This document shows, one piece after another, positions 15,262 to 23,822 of a stretch of 64,000 nucleotides of DNA. Positions within the stretch are counted from its first letter, which is position 1; each line of letters starts with the position of its first letter. A model generated the notes under the pieces. The model saw only the letters and a program-made list of their open reading frames with translations, was not told the DNA's origin and did no database searches. This stretch comes from Peribacillus sp044761665 (GTDB taxonomy: Bacteria; Bacillota; Bacilli; Bacillales; DSM-1321). A program made the position numbers and the translations under genes. Where the stretch lies: contig NZ_JBIWCW010000003.1 in NCBI RefSeq assembly GCF_044761665.1, positions 248,001-312,000 of the forward strand, in the 5' to 3' direction.

Positions 15262-15978
15262 ATGGAGGTGGGGAATATCGAAGCATACGAACAAAGGGCG
15301 CTATCTGAACTCGCCTCATGGAAGAAGAAAGTCGACAAGAAATCAGGCCTGTTTGAACGGGCTTCTAAAAAAGTTCAAATCAAAGTGAACAGTTATATCC
15401 CGGCAAAGGTTCATAAAGTTATTTCCGAGAGTATTCGAGGTATGGTAGAAGCCGTTTTGTCAGGGTCTAAATATATGTCCAAAGAAAAGAATGTCATGCT
15501 ATTATCCCTCCAACAAAAAGAAGAGTGGGTAAAAGAAACGATTTCGACCTATCGGAGAACGGCGATTATTGAAGGGGTGGGGACGGGGGCAGCGGGCCTA
15601 CTGGTGGGATTGAGCGATTTCCCTCTTCTCTTGAGCATTAAGATGAAGCTTTTATTTGAGATTTCCCGGTTGTACGGCTTTGATCCAGACGAATATGAAG
15701 AGCGGTTATTCATTCTTCATGTTTTCCAGATGGCATTTTCAAGCGAGGAAAAGAAAATGGATACATTAAGGGTTATACAGAATTGGAATACAGGCAATCA
15801 CCCTGAAATCAATTGGCATGATTTTCAACAGGAATACCGCGATTATATTGACGTGGTCAAAATGCTTCAGCTCGTTCCGGGATTAGGGGCCGCCGTCGGG
15901 GCATATGCCAACCACCATTTACTGGAACAACTCGGGGAAACAGCAATCAATTGCTATCGGATACGGCTGTTAAACTAG
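15262..15978 (+). CDS. ecsC: EcsC family protein
   Basis: About 238 residues; third gene of the ecs locus, function unknown. Helical N-terminus, KVQIKVNSYIPAKVHKVISES (split about 38-58), a Gly-rich hydrophobic stretch AIIEGVGTGAAGLLVGLSDFPLLLSIKMKL and the C-terminal PGLGAAVGAYANHHL, all typical of EcsC. The start is uncertain: ATG 15262 overlaps a strong SD (GGAGGTGG), which would fit a start a few codons further in, where only non-ATG codons occur. Confidence 0.9.
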   Translation: MEVGNIEAYEQRALSELASWKKKVDKKSGLFERASKKVQIKVNSYIPAKVHKVISESIRGMVEAVLSGSKYMSKEKNVMLLSLQQKEEWVKETISTYRRTAIIEGVGTGAAGLLVGLSDFPLLLSIKMKLLFEISRLYGFDPDEYEERLFILHVFQMAFSSEEKKMDTLRVIQNWNTGNHPEINWHDFQQEYRDYIDVVKMLQLVPGLGAAVGAYANHHLLEQLGETAINCYRIRLLN

Positions 15979-16103
15979 TGAGGGCAGGTATTGATGAACC
16001 ATGTTGGTTGGCAAAAAGGTATGGATAAAAAATATGGATTCTTATTTTATAAGCAATGTCATTAATATAGGCTTCATTTCATATGATATTTTGAGGTGAA
16101 AAC

Positions 16104-16544
16104 ATGCCAAGAGTACAGTACCGAAGTTCGGATGTAGATTTAATGGCAAGGATGATGAGGGCAGAGGCCGAAGGTGAAGGGCTCCAGGGGATGTTATATG
16201 TCGGGAATGTCATTGTGAATCGTGCTATAGCAGATTGTTTGGACTTTAAAAATGTTAGAACAATCCCGCAAGTCGTCTACCAGGTTCAAGGAGGGAATTA
16301 TTCTTTTGAAGCCGTTCAAAAAGGAAATGTATTTTATCAAAGATCGAGAGAGGCTGAAAGAAGATTAGCAAAAAAGAATTTGGAAAGTTGGAGAGAGCAC
16401 CCAGCGAAATATGCTCTTTGGTATTTTAATCCTTATGCTGCGTGCCCTCCAACATGGTATGACCAACCTTTCACCGGTCAATTTAAAAATCACTGTTTTT
16501 ATGAACCGATAGCTGGAACATGTGAAAGTGTTTATTCAGGGTAG
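16104..16544 (+). CDS. cwlJ: Spore cortex-lytic enzyme CwlJ
   Basis: 146-residue SleB/CwlJ-type hydrolase that degrades spore cortex peptidoglycan during germination. Catalytic-domain hallmarks: MARMMRAEAEGEGLQGMLYVGN (about 12-33, with the conserved Glu), FEAVQKGNVFYQRSREAERR, and ALWYFNPYAACPPTWYDQPF ending HCFYEP. No signal peptide, as expected for coat-associated CwlJ. SD GAGGTG 7 nt from ATG. In B. subtilis cwlJ is followed by gerQ; here it follows ecsC and no gerQ is adjacent. Confidence 0.92.
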   Translation: MPRVQYRSSDVDLMARMMRAEAEGEGLQGMLYVGNVIVNRAIADCLDFKNVRTIPQVVYQVQGGNYSFEAVQKGNVFYQRSREAERRLAKKNLESWREHPAKYALWYFNPYAACPPTWYDQPFTGQFKNHCFYEPIAGTCESVYSG

Positions 16545-16563
16545 GTTTTGTTTAATAAGTATG

Positions 16564-16602
16564 AAAGGGAACATCCTGGCTAGCAGGTGTTCCCTTTTTT
16601 CG
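16564..16602 (+). terminator. Terminator after cwlJ
   Basis: Stem AAAGGGAACA.CCTG / CAGG.TGTTCCCTTT with loop GCTAG and six T; symmetric enough to serve the convergent amidohydrolase gene too. Confidence 0.85.
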
Positions 16603-16625
16603 TTTCATAAGATACTGCTTAGCTG

Positions 16626-17831
16626 TTATTCGGCGACTGTTCCTTGTACTTTTCTTGCCTGCTTTCTTTGATAAGATACGGCTGCGGTGCCTAAGGATTT
16701 CGCTGCAATGAGCATCGCCTTTTCATCAAAGTCGAATAGAGGGTGATGGTGTGGGTAGGTATGGTCTTTTTGAGGCTGGGCACCCGTAAAGAAAAATGTT
16801 CCTTTGACATTTTGTAAATAATATGAAAAGTCTTCCCCAGTCATATTGGGCTCAATTTCCTTTAGAGTGTGAACTTCCTTGATGGAGCTAGCACTCTCTA
16901 CGAGGAAAGCGGTTTCCTCGACATGGGTGACGACCGCTGGATAGCCCTGATGGAATTGGTAGTCATAGGTGCAATCGGCGGAAAGGCAAATCCCTTTAAC
17001 AATTCTCTCGATTTCAGCCCTGATGAAAGAGCGGACATCTTCTTTGAATGTTCGGACGGTCCCTACTATTTTTGCTTTGTCTGCGATGACGTTAAAGGCA
17101 TTATCGGCTACAAACGAACCGATGGTGACGACGGCTGAATCGATAGGATTGATGCGCCGACTGACGATTTGCTGTAAAGCGACAACTAGCTGTGAGGCAG
17201 TTACAATGGCATCCCTTGTATTATGAGGCTGGGCCCCATGTCCTCCTTGACCTTGTATCGATATTTCAAAGCGGTCGGCTGCCGCCATTAAAGGTCCGTA
17301 AGCGTACTGAATGGTTCCTGTTGGGGCTGTAGCCCATAAATGGGTGCCGAAAATGACGTCCACTCCATCCAAACAGCCTGCTTCGATCATCGATTTAGCC
17401 CCGCCTGGAGCATATTCTTCCGCATGTTGATGGATAAAGACATATTCACCTTCAAGTTCATCTTTTATAGTATGCAAGGTTTTGGCCAGGACGAGCAGAG
17501 TCGCTGTATGACCATCGTGTCCACAGGCATGCATGACACCAGAAACGGTTGATTTATAAGGGACGTCTTTTTCATCCTGGATAGGAAGGCCGTCAAAGTC
17601 GGCTCGCAGAGCAACGGTCTTACCGGCTTTTCTGCCATAAACCTTTGCCACTACCCCATTCCCTCCGATGTTGGTTTGAACATCGATTCCTAACCCCCGA
17701 TAAAAATCGGCGATGAAGGCCGCTGTTTTCGTTTCCTGAAAGGAGAGCTCAGGATATTGGTGAAGGTATCTTCTGATCGATACCATTTCCTCGTAGGACT
17801 CTTCGAGAAGAACATGTAATTGATGAATCAT
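16626..17831 (-). CDS. M20-family amidohydrolase (YhaA-like)
   Basis: 401-residue zinc-dependent aminoacylase/carboxypeptidase-type hydrolase (M20D). RYLHQYPELSFQE (about 21-33), RADFDGLPI, HACGHDGHTA (about 102-111, metal ligands), HQHAEE, GGHGAQPHNTRDAI, GEDFSYY and the C-terminal HHHPLFDFDE. Start ATG 17829-17831 with GGAGG 6 nt upstream; six upstream residues excluded. B. subtilis yhaA also sits beside ecsABC, supporting orthology. The natural substrate, an N-acyl amino acid or similar, is not deducible. Confidence 0.9.
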   Translation of the reverse strand: MIHQLHVLLEESYEEMVSIRRYLHQYPELSFQETKTAAFIADFYRGLGIDVQTNIGGNGVVAKVYGRKAGKTVALRADFDGLPIQDEKDVPYKSTVSGVMHACGHDGHTATLLVLAKTLHTIKDELEGEYVFIHQHAEEYAPGGAKSMIEAGCLDGVDVIFGTHLWATAPTGTIQYAYGPLMAAADRFEISIQGQGGHGAQPHNTRDAIVTASQLVVALQQIVSRRINPIDSAVVTIGSFVADNAFNVIADKAKIVGTVRTFKEDVRSFIRAEIERIVKGICLSADCTYDYQFHQGYPAVVTHVEETAFLVESASSIKEVHTLKEIEPNMTGEDFSYYLQNVKGTFFFTGAQPQKDHTYPHHHPLFDFDEKAMLIAAKSLGTAAVSYQRKQARKVQGTVAE

Positions 17832-17924
17832 CGAAAACCTCCTAAACATTGGATTATTTGTAAAAATAGTATAACATAAACAAAGCGGATAAAAGGTGAA
17901 GGTGTATATAAAGGAGCATGTATC

Positions 17925-18566
17925 ATGATTAAATTTACTAGGGTTGCCCTCCTTCTGATCTGCTTAGGCGTATTCATCATGATCATGAATGAAGTGCAAA
18001 GAGGAATGGCATTATCCTTTGACGATAATATCTCGAAGATTTTTATTGGTGTGGAAAATACATATTGGCTGCCTTTTTTTAAAACATTCACTTACCTCGG
18101 TTCATCCATTTTCATTGGTTGTGGCAGCTTAGTTCTCGTTCTGTATTTATGGTTTAGAAAGAAGGACTACTTGGCAGTGGCAGTCGTTTCGATAGGAGTA
18201 GCAGGAGGGGATCTGTTAAAAAGGGCACTAAAAAACTTCATTCATAGAAATCGACCAGAATATAGCTTGGTGGAAGCTCCGGGTTTCAGTTTCCCGAGCG
18301 GGCATTCCATGGTGGGAATGATCTTTTTTTGTATGGTTGCCTATTTCACCATTAAAGGATTAAAATCTAGATCACTGAAATGGGCAGTTGGCAGCGGCTT
18401 TATTTTTCTGGTCTTGCTCATAGGGGTGAGCCGTATCGTTCTTAGAGTCCATTTCCCTTCCGATGTCCTCGCAGGCTTTGCCCTAGGATTGGCGTATGGC
18501 ATATGTTGCCTTTCGGTCTATCAGTGGTTGAAGCGGAAAGAAGGTGGGGAGAACGCCAGCCCTTAA
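17925..18566 (+). CDS. PAP2-family membrane phosphatase
   Basis: 213-residue integral membrane phosphatase (lipid phosphate or undecaprenyl-diphosphate type). The three catalytic blocks are intact: KRALKNFIHRNRPE (KxxxxxxRP), PSGHSMVGM (PSGH) and SRIVLRVHFPSDVLAG (SRxxxxxHxxxD). About six hydrophobic segments. SD AAAGGAG upstream of the ATG. Convergent with hmoB across a shared hairpin. Whether it acts on undecaprenyl-PP (BcrC/YodM-like) or phosphatidate cannot be told from motifs. Confidence 0.9.
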   Translation: MIKFTRVALLLICLGVFIMIMNEVQRGMALSFDDNISKIFIGVENTYWLPFFKTFTYLGSSIFIGCGSLVLVLYLWFRKKDYLAVAVVSIGVAGGDLLKRALKNFIHRNRPEYSLVEAPGFSFPSGHSMVGMIFFCMVAYFTIKGLKSRSLKWAVGSGFIFLVLLIGVSRIVLRVHFPSDVLAGFALGLAYGICCLSVYQWLKRKEGGENASP

Positions 18567-18619
18567 CGTTTATGGCTCTTACGGTTTTTAATCAGATCTG
18601 CAGCAAATCATCATAAACG

Positions 18620-18656
18620 AAAAGGCCAATACTCACATACATGAGTTGGCCTTTTC
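18620..18656. terminator. Bidirectional terminator between the PAP2 gene and hmoB
   Basis: Outer stem AAAAGGCCAA / TTGGCCTTTT and inner stem ACTCA / TGAGT around CATACA. Confidence 0.85.
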
Positions 18657-18672
18657 AATGATGGGGTGATGA

Positions 18673-19188
18673 CTATTCGTTGGAATCCTTCACTAAAGTG
18701 TACTGGGTCATATAGGCTTCACCTGAGAACATTTTTTGGCTTGAATTCGTTACAGGAGTGGAGCCGTTAAGATTAAAGGCTTGCTCGAAGGAACTTGAAT
18801 TCTTCCAACTTAAAAAGTTAGCTTGCTTTTCCCAAATGGTCAGGATGATGTACGTTTCGGAATGGATAGGCCTTAAGATCCGAAGGGCGACGAGGCCAGG
18901 TTCTCTTGCAATGGAATCGGCGCTGTTCTTGAAGCGGTGCTCAAATACAGGACGTCCTTCTTCACTGACCGGGATATTGTTCATGACGACATATCCACTT
19001 TCCGGTAGGTCGCCGCTACTTTCCACGACTTCGTATTTGCGTGGCGAGGCAAAAATCGTTTTCTTTGTTGTTTCATGCAGGAGCACCGTTGTTTCAGCAT
19101 TTTGCATGAGTAGTATTTTTTCGGATGGATGTTTATCTTTTTTTATTTTCAGAAAATCGAATGTGCCTGATGTGATGAATATATTCAT
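18673..19188 (-). CDS. hmoB: Heme-degrading monooxygenase HmoB (YhgC)
   Basis: 171-residue ABM-fold protein like B. subtilis HmoB, which opens heme to biliverdin-like products with iron release. The C-terminal ABM domain shows NNIPVSEEGRPVFEHRFKN, EPGLVALRILRP and ETYIILTIWEKQANFLSWKNS; the N-terminal half (ITSGTFDFLKIKKDKHPSE, LHETTKKTIFASPRKYEV) is the HmoB-specific extension. SD GGAGGGG before ATG. It is divergent from hemE, as in B. subtilis, so heme synthesis and breakdown share one intergenic region. Confidence 0.92.
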   Translation of the reverse strand: MNIFITSGTFDFLKIKKDKHPSEKILLMQNAETTVLLHETTKKTIFASPRKYEVVESSGDLPESGYVVMNNIPVSEEGRPVFEHRFKNSADSIAREPGLVALRILRPIHSETYIILTIWEKQANFLSWKNSSSFEQAFNLNGSTPVTNSSQKMFSGEAYMTQYTLVKDSNE

Positions 19189-19380
19189 ATTTTCCCCTCC
19201 AGTAGTTAATAGTAGTCTCTATACCCATTTTACCCAAGCGGTAATGTTTTTACCATTTCCCCTTCGTTAAGTTGCTCTTCTTTAGTAAGAACTTTTTTTG
19301 AAAAAAGTCGAATTTCTGACAAATAATTAGGTTCGCTATACTTCTATATTAGAAAAAGATATAGTTTAAGGAGTTACAAT

Positions 19381-19425
19381 TTGAAAAACAACAACCATCT
19401 GATATTCTATGTAAGAGATACATAA
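19381..19425 (+). other. Possible 14-codon leader ORF upstream of hemE
   Basis: TTG start at 19381 with AAGGAG exactly 7 nt upstream encodes MKNNNHLIFYVRDT then TAA, 36 nt before the hemE start. The SD is as good as that of most genes here. No regulatory hairpin or run of one amino acid was seen, so it may be chance. Confidence 0.3.
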
Positions 19426-19461
19426 AAAAAGGAACGTTGAGTGCTTGAAAGGTGGATATTA

Positions 19462-20511
19462 ATGAGTATGGAAATTAAGAATGATACTTTTTTGAAAGCA
19501 GCTAGAGGAGAGAAAACGGATCACGTGCCGGTCTGGTATATGCGCCAAGCAGGCCGTTCGCAGCCTGAATACCGTAAACTGAAGGAAAAGTATTCACTTT
19601 TTGAAATTACACATCAGCCAGAGTTATGCGCTTTTGTGACTAGATTGCCTGTCGAGCAGTATGATGTCGATGCAGCAATTTTATATAAAGATATTATGAC
19701 ACCGCTACCAGCATTGGGCGTGGATGTAGACATTAAATCAGGCATTGGTCCGGTGATTTCCAATCCGATCCAATCGTTGAGAGATGTTGAAAAATTAGGA
19801 GAATTGTATCCAGAAGAAGATATTCCATATGTACTGGATACCATCAAATTATTGACGACCGAACAATTGTCGGTGCCATTGATTGGTTTTTCTGGTGCAC
19901 CGTTTACGATTGCTTCCTATATGATTGAGGGTGGCCCATCGAAAAACTATAATAAAACGAAAGCTTTTATGTATTCTGAGCCAAAAGCTTGGTTTGCCTT
20001 GATGGATAAACTGGCAGACATGATCATTGTCTATGTGAAGGCGCAGATTAAAGCGGGCGTTAAAGCCGTCCAAATCTTCGACTCATGGGTAGGTGCTTTG
20101 AATGTCGAAGATTATAGGGTGTTCATCAAACCTATCATGAACCGTATATTTATGACATTGCGCGAGGAAAATGTACCACTGATCATGTTCGGTGTCGGTG
20201 CAAGCCACTTGGCAATGGAATGGCATGACCTTCCTATCGATGTGGTTGGACTGGATTGGAGATTGCCTATCACGCAAGCAAGGCAGATGGGCATTCAGAA
20301 AACGGTTCAGGGTAACCTGGATCCGGCTATTTTACTGTCCTCATGGGATATCATAGAAGAGCGGACCAAACAAATCCTTGATCAAGGCATGGAGCAGGAC
20401 GGGTATATCTTCAATCTTGGACATGGGGTATTTCCTGATGTTAATCCGGATACATTGAAGAGATTGACTGCTTTTATACATGAATATTCATCCAGCAAGA
20501 AAAAAAGTTGA
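19462..20511 (+). CDS. hemE: Uroporphyrinogen III decarboxylase HemE
   Basis: 349-residue cytoplasmic enzyme decarboxylating uroporphyrinogen III to coproporphyrinogen III. Signature VPVWYMRQAGRSQPEYR (about 24-40), the conserved AAILYKDIMTPLPALGVD, GFSGAPFTIASYMIEGG and FDSWVGAL, GHGVFPDVNPD. Start ATG 19462 with AAAGGTGG 6 nt upstream; seven in-frame residues upstream excluded. Followed after 75 nt by hemH, operonic as in B. subtilis hemEHY. Confidence 0.96.
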   Translation: MSMEIKNDTFLKAARGEKTDHVPVWYMRQAGRSQPEYRKLKEKYSLFEITHQPELCAFVTRLPVEQYDVDAAILYKDIMTPLPALGVDVDIKSGIGPVISNPIQSLRDVEKLGELYPEEDIPYVLDTIKLLTTEQLSVPLIGFSGAPFTIASYMIEGGPSKNYNKTKAFMYSEPKAWFALMDKLADMIIVYVKAQIKAGVKAVQIFDSWVGALNVEDYRVFIKPIMNRIFMTLREENVPLIMFGVGASHLAMEWHDLPIDVVGLDWRLPITQARQMGIQKTVQGNLDPAILLSSWDIIEERTKQILDQGMEQDGYIFNLGHGVFPDVNPDTLKRLTAFIHEYSSSKKKS

Positions 20512-20586
20512 GCGGAAACATTTACTAGGAAATCATTAACAGTTGCACAATAGATTGACCGAAATTTTCAAAAGAGGTGTAATTTC

Positions 20587-21519
20587 ATGACAAAGCAAAA
20601 AATGGGTCTTTTAGTTATGGCTTACGGAACTCCATATACAGAAGAGGATATTGAAAGATATTATACGCATATCCGTCACGGGAGAAGGCCTAGCGATGAA
20701 TTGATCGATGATCTTAAAGGAAGATATAAAGCAATAGGTGGATTGTCGCCATTAGCAAAGATTACTGCTGGACAAGCTGAAGCTCTTGAAAAACAATTGA
20801 ATGCCATTCAAAATGAGGTCGAATTCAAGGCATATCTAGGCCTTAAGCATATCGAGCCTTTCGTTGAAGATGCGGTTCAGCAAATGCATGAGGACGGAAT
20901 CACGGAAGCAATCAGCATTGTATTGGCTCCCCATTTTTCAACCTTCAGTGTGAAGTCTTACAATGGACGTGCACAGGACGAAGCAGCTAAATTCGGCATG
21001 AAGATTCAGTCTGTTGAAAGCTGGTACGATGAGCCCAAGTTCATCCAGTATTGGGTGGATCAATTAAAAGACGTAATCGGAAAAATGACTTCAGATGAAC
21101 GTGATAATTTCGCCTTGGTCGTTTCGGCTCACAGCCTCCCGGAAAAGATTTTACAATTGGGAGACCCATATCCGAAACAACTTGAAGAGACAGCGAAATT
21201 AATTGCCGAAGGTGCAGGAGTTACTAATTATGCAGTGGGTTGGCAAAGTGCTGGACAGACACCAGAACCTTGGCTTGGTCCTGACGTACAAGATCTTACG
21301 AGAGATCTTTATCATGAAAAAGAGTACAAGGCTTTCATTTACATTCCTGTTGGGTTTGTAGCAGAGCACCTTGAGGTCCTTTACGATAATGACTACGAAT
21401 GTAAAGTGGTTACCGAAGAAATTGGCGCTGGATACTACCGCCCTGATATGCCGAATGTAAAACCGGCATTTATCGATGCCTTGGCTACCATTGTTTTAAA
21501 TAAGCTAGATGAGAAGTAA
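20587..21519 (+). CDS. hemH: Coproporphyrin III ferrochelatase HemH (CpfC)
   Basis: 310-residue cytoplasmic chelatase inserting Fe2+; in Firmicutes it acts on coproporphyrin III. Begins KMGLLVMAYGTPY; RYYTHIRHGRRPSDE; IVLAPHFSTFSVKSYNGRA; VVSAHSLPEKI with the metal-site His; VGWQSAGQTPEPWLGPDV; VGFVAEHLEVLYDND with the metal-site Glu region. Full length, good SD (GAGGTG). Its usual 3' neighbour hemY is only a fossil here (21537 on). Confidence 0.97.
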   Translation: MTKQKMGLLVMAYGTPYTEEDIERYYTHIRHGRRPSDELIDDLKGRYKAIGGLSPLAKITAGQAEALEKQLNAIQNEVEFKAYLGLKHIEPFVEDAVQQMHEDGITEAISIVLAPHFSTFSVKSYNGRAQDEAAKFGMKIQSVESWYDEPKFIQYWVDQLKDVIGKMTSDERDNFALVVSAHSLPEKILQLGDPYPKQLEETAKLIAEGAGVTNYAVGWQSAGQTPEPWLGPDVQDLTRDLYHEKEYKAFIYIPVGFVAEHLEVLYDNDYECKVVTEEIGAGYYRPDMPNVKPAFIDALATIVLNKLDEK

Positions 21520-21536
21520 TTTCTAATAAAAGGGCG

Positions 21537-21690
21537 ATGATGGTGAATCAGCCTATGAATGCGGTTGCCATAATCGGCTGAGGGATAACCGGACCTGCTT
21601 CAGCTTAATATCTTCAAAAATTTGGAGCAGGAAGGCCTTCCTCATGAAGCGATCTAGATTGAAGCTGACCCCCGCTGGATTTGGACGAGC
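21537..21690 (+). pseudogene. hemY: hemY (coproporphyrinogen III oxidase) N-terminal remnant
   Basis: Starting at ATG 21537 behind AAAAGGG, translation gives MMVNQPMNAVAIIG, a stop where the dinucleotide-binding Gly should be, GITGPASA, a stop, YLQK, then after a frameshift LEQEGLPHEAI, a stop, IEADPRW. This is the FAD-binding start of HemY (IIGGGITGLxxAYYLQK ... LPHxxxLIEA). About 45-50 codons survive; the remaining roughly 420 codons are absent before yhgD. It lies exactly where B. subtilis has hemY. Confidence 0.85.
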
Positions 21691-22010
21691 TAGGCTAGCT
21701 ATAATATGTTCGCAAAATATCCCTACTCAGAAATTCCGATAAATGCCAGTCATCAGTGTTGCCACTTATCTCTTCGGCCTTCAATGAGGTCGCATTTTGA
21801 TACGGAATTATTAAGTAGAGGTTTTGTCGTGTCCAGAAATAGTGAATATACCGTAACCTGATGTAGGTCACTGTTAGATTCAATCATCGTGAATCACGAA
21901 GCTCTATGAATCAATTTGAAGCAATTAGATTGAATAAGAAGAAATGTTTTGGTAAGATATAATTGAACTTATTGACCGTTTCTTTATTTTGGTCAGATTC
22001 GGGGTGAGGA
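21691..22010. other. Gene-free stretch between the hemY remnant and yhgD
   Basis: 320 nt with stops in all plus-strand frames. No further HemY motif, repeat or terminator stands out. It likely holds deletion scar sequence plus the yhgD promoter region. Confidence 0.5.
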
Positions 22011-22586
22011 ATGTCTGTTGATCGTAAGAAGTTGATTTTAGTAGCTGCTACTAAGTCCTTTTCACTTTTTGGATATAAGGCAACGACGATGGATCAAGTA
22101 GCTAAAATAGCTAATGTGGGTAAAGGCACCATCTATACCTTTTATAAGAATAAGGAAGAGTTGTTTAAAGAGATTGTCCAACGGATGATAGAGGAAATGA
22201 AGTATGAAGCTGAACAATCCTTCGATCAAGAATTATCCTTCTTTGATAACTTACATAGGGCGATGTATCGCATTTTGGAATTTAGGCAGGAACATCAACT
22301 TTCCTTGAAACTTCTCCAGGAAGAAAGGGAGATTGGTACGCCGGCTGTTCAAGATATGGTGAACGAAATGGAAGAAGCCATCGTGTCATATATTAAAGAA
22401 AAACTAAAAGTTGCAATTGAAAAAGGGTATATTCAGCCCTGTGATCCGGAGATAACCGCTTTCCTCATGTTAAAAATGTATCTTGCCCTCATTTTTGACT
22501 GGGAAAGGAACCATGACCCATTAGGGAAAGAAGAAATAGCTGAATTATTCAAAGTATATTTATTTAAGGGGTTATCAGCTACTTGA
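22011..22586 (+). CDS. yhgD: TetR/AcrR-family regulator YhgD
   Basis: 191-residue repressor. The N-terminal HTH is clear: LVAATKSFSLFGYKATTMDQVAKIANVGKGTIYTFYKNKEELF, given by position about 10-52; the ligand domain is C-terminal. Located after hemEH(Y), as B. subtilis yhgD, where it precedes the membrane-protein gene yhgE; no yhgE follows here, so its target must lie elsewhere or be lost. SD GGGGTGAGG close to ATG 22011. Confidence 0.88.
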   Translation: MSVDRKKLILVAATKSFSLFGYKATTMDQVAKIANVGKGTIYTFYKNKEELFKEIVQRMIEEMKYEAEQSFDQELSFFDNLHRAMYRILEFRQEHQLSLKLLQEEREIGTPAVQDMVNEMEEAIVSYIKEKLKVAIEKGYIQPCDPEITAFLMLKMYLALIFDWERNHDPLGKEEIAELFKVYLFKGLSAT

Positions 22587-22644
22587 TAATTCTTTTTTTT
22601 GTCTTTTGTCTTCAGAACTGTATCTATTTCAGAATAAACAGATA

Positions 22645-22681
22645 AAAAAGACGTTTCCATCACTCGGAAACGTCTTTTTTA
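22645..22681 (+). terminator. Terminator after yhgD
   Basis: 15-bp stem AAAAAAGACGTTTCC / GGAAACGTCTTTTTT with a 7-nt loop; works on both strands. Confidence 0.92.
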
Positions 22682-22739
22682 TCTGGGATAATATATGGAT
22701 CATCCTGCTTGGGGAGAGGATGGTTAAACACTTAAACAA

Positions 22740-22868
22740 TCATTCTCCAGAAAGGCAATGATCACATTGGTTTCCGTAACATTCATGCTGTTCTTCTATC
22801 TTTTTTCCACAATCCATACACTGTTTTTGAGGTAAGTTTTTAAAGAACTCAACGCTACTCTGAATCAT
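22740..22868 (-). CDS. yhfH: YhfH-family small zinc-finger-like protein
   Basis: 42 residues: MIQSSVEFFKNLPQKQ, then CMDCG, EQHECYGNQCDHC, then LSGE. The spaced CxxC plus CxxxxxCxxC cysteines suggest metal binding. Start ATG 22866-22868 chosen because AGGAG lies 9 nt upstream; two further in-frame ATGs sit inside the SD zone. Similar in size and wording to B. subtilis YhfH and, as there, next to yhfI. Function unknown. Confidence 0.82.
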   Translation of the reverse strand: MIQSSVEFFKNLPQKQCMDCGKKIEEQHECYGNQCDHCLSGE

Positions 22869-23038
22869 GAACATCATCTCCTGAATTTTTTTATTAATCT
22901 GATTTCTATAAACCTATTGTATTATAACAGGTTGCGATTGTCAATTAATGTTTTATAACATATGTGAAAAAGATGAAATGAGAGGTGGAATAGTTTATAT
23001 TTATGGAGAAGTCATGAGAGAATAAAGGAGTGCCAAAA

Positions 23039-23773
23039 ATGAAAATCACCGTAATTGGCTGCTGGGGCGGCTACCCAGCTAAAAATGAGGCAAGTTCCGG
23101 CTATTTGCTTGAATATGAAGATTTTCGCATTCTGCTCGATTGTGGAAGCGGTGTCTTATCGCAACTACAAAATCATATGAAACCGGGAGAACTTGATGCG
23201 GTTGTATTATCGCATTACCACCCAGACCATGTAGCGGATATTGGTGTCTTACAACATGCTGTACTTATAGAGCAAATATTAGGCAGTGAAAAAAAGACCC
23301 TCCCTATTTATGGCCATGATTTGGATTCTGCTGAATTCGAAAAGCTGACCTATAAGGATATTACGAATGGAGTGGCCTATTCCACTGATAAACCTTTGAA
23401 GATAGGGCCATGCACGTTTACCTTCATGAAAACAAAACATCCGGTCCCATGCTTTGCCATGAGAATTGAGGCTGAAAATCATGCCCTTGTCTATACGGGT
23501 GACAGTGCCTATATGGATGAACTGGCCGAATTCGCTAAGGGTGCAAACATTTTATTATGTGAAAGCAATTTTTACGGTGACATGGATGGCTCGAAGGCAG
23601 GTCATATGACGGCAAGGGAAGCGGGCATGCTAGCGGATAAGGCAGATGCTCAACTATTGCTGTTAACCCATCTTCCACATTATGGGGATCTCGGTCAACT
23701 TAAAAAAGAAGCTTCAGAAGTTTTTAATCGGGAAATAGCTATAGCCAAAAGCAATCTTGAATTTCAATTATAA
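23039..23773 (+). CDS. yhfI: Metallo-beta-lactamase-fold hydrolase YhfI
   Basis: 244 residues of RNase Z/phosphodiesterase-like MBL fold. Metal motif SHYHPDHVADI (about 62-72), later KTKHPVPCFAMRI, VYTGDSAYMD, CESNFYGDMDGSKAGHMTA and LLTHLPHYGD. Start ATG 23039 with AAGGAG 8 nt upstream, giving the same length as B. subtilis YhfI. Followed by lplJ as in B. subtilis. Substrate unknown. Confidence 0.9.
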   Translation: MKITVIGCWGGYPAKNEASSGYLLEYEDFRILLDCGSGVLSQLQNHMKPGELDAVVLSHYHPDHVADIGVLQHAVLIEQILGSEKKTLPIYGHDLDSAEFEKLTYKDITNGVAYSTDKPLKIGPCTFTFMKTKHPVPCFAMRIEAENHALVYTGDSAYMDELAEFAKGANILLCESNFYGDMDGSKAGHMTAREAGMLADKADAQLLLLTHLPHYGDLGQLKKEASEVFNREIAIAKSNLEFQL

Positions 23774-23822
23774 ATGTCACACATGAACAAATGGATGAAG
23801 AAGCCGACTAGGGGGAGCTACA

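Noticed and set aside
16869..17552. Plus-strand ORFs of 70-89 codons opposite the amidohydrolase gene
   Set aside because: Antisense shadows of a well-conserved M20 enzyme with no SD or family resemblance.
18758..19270. 170-codon plus-strand ORF opposite hmoB
   Set aside because: Mirror of the HmoB coding strand; HmoB motifs are strong and the plus ORF shows none.
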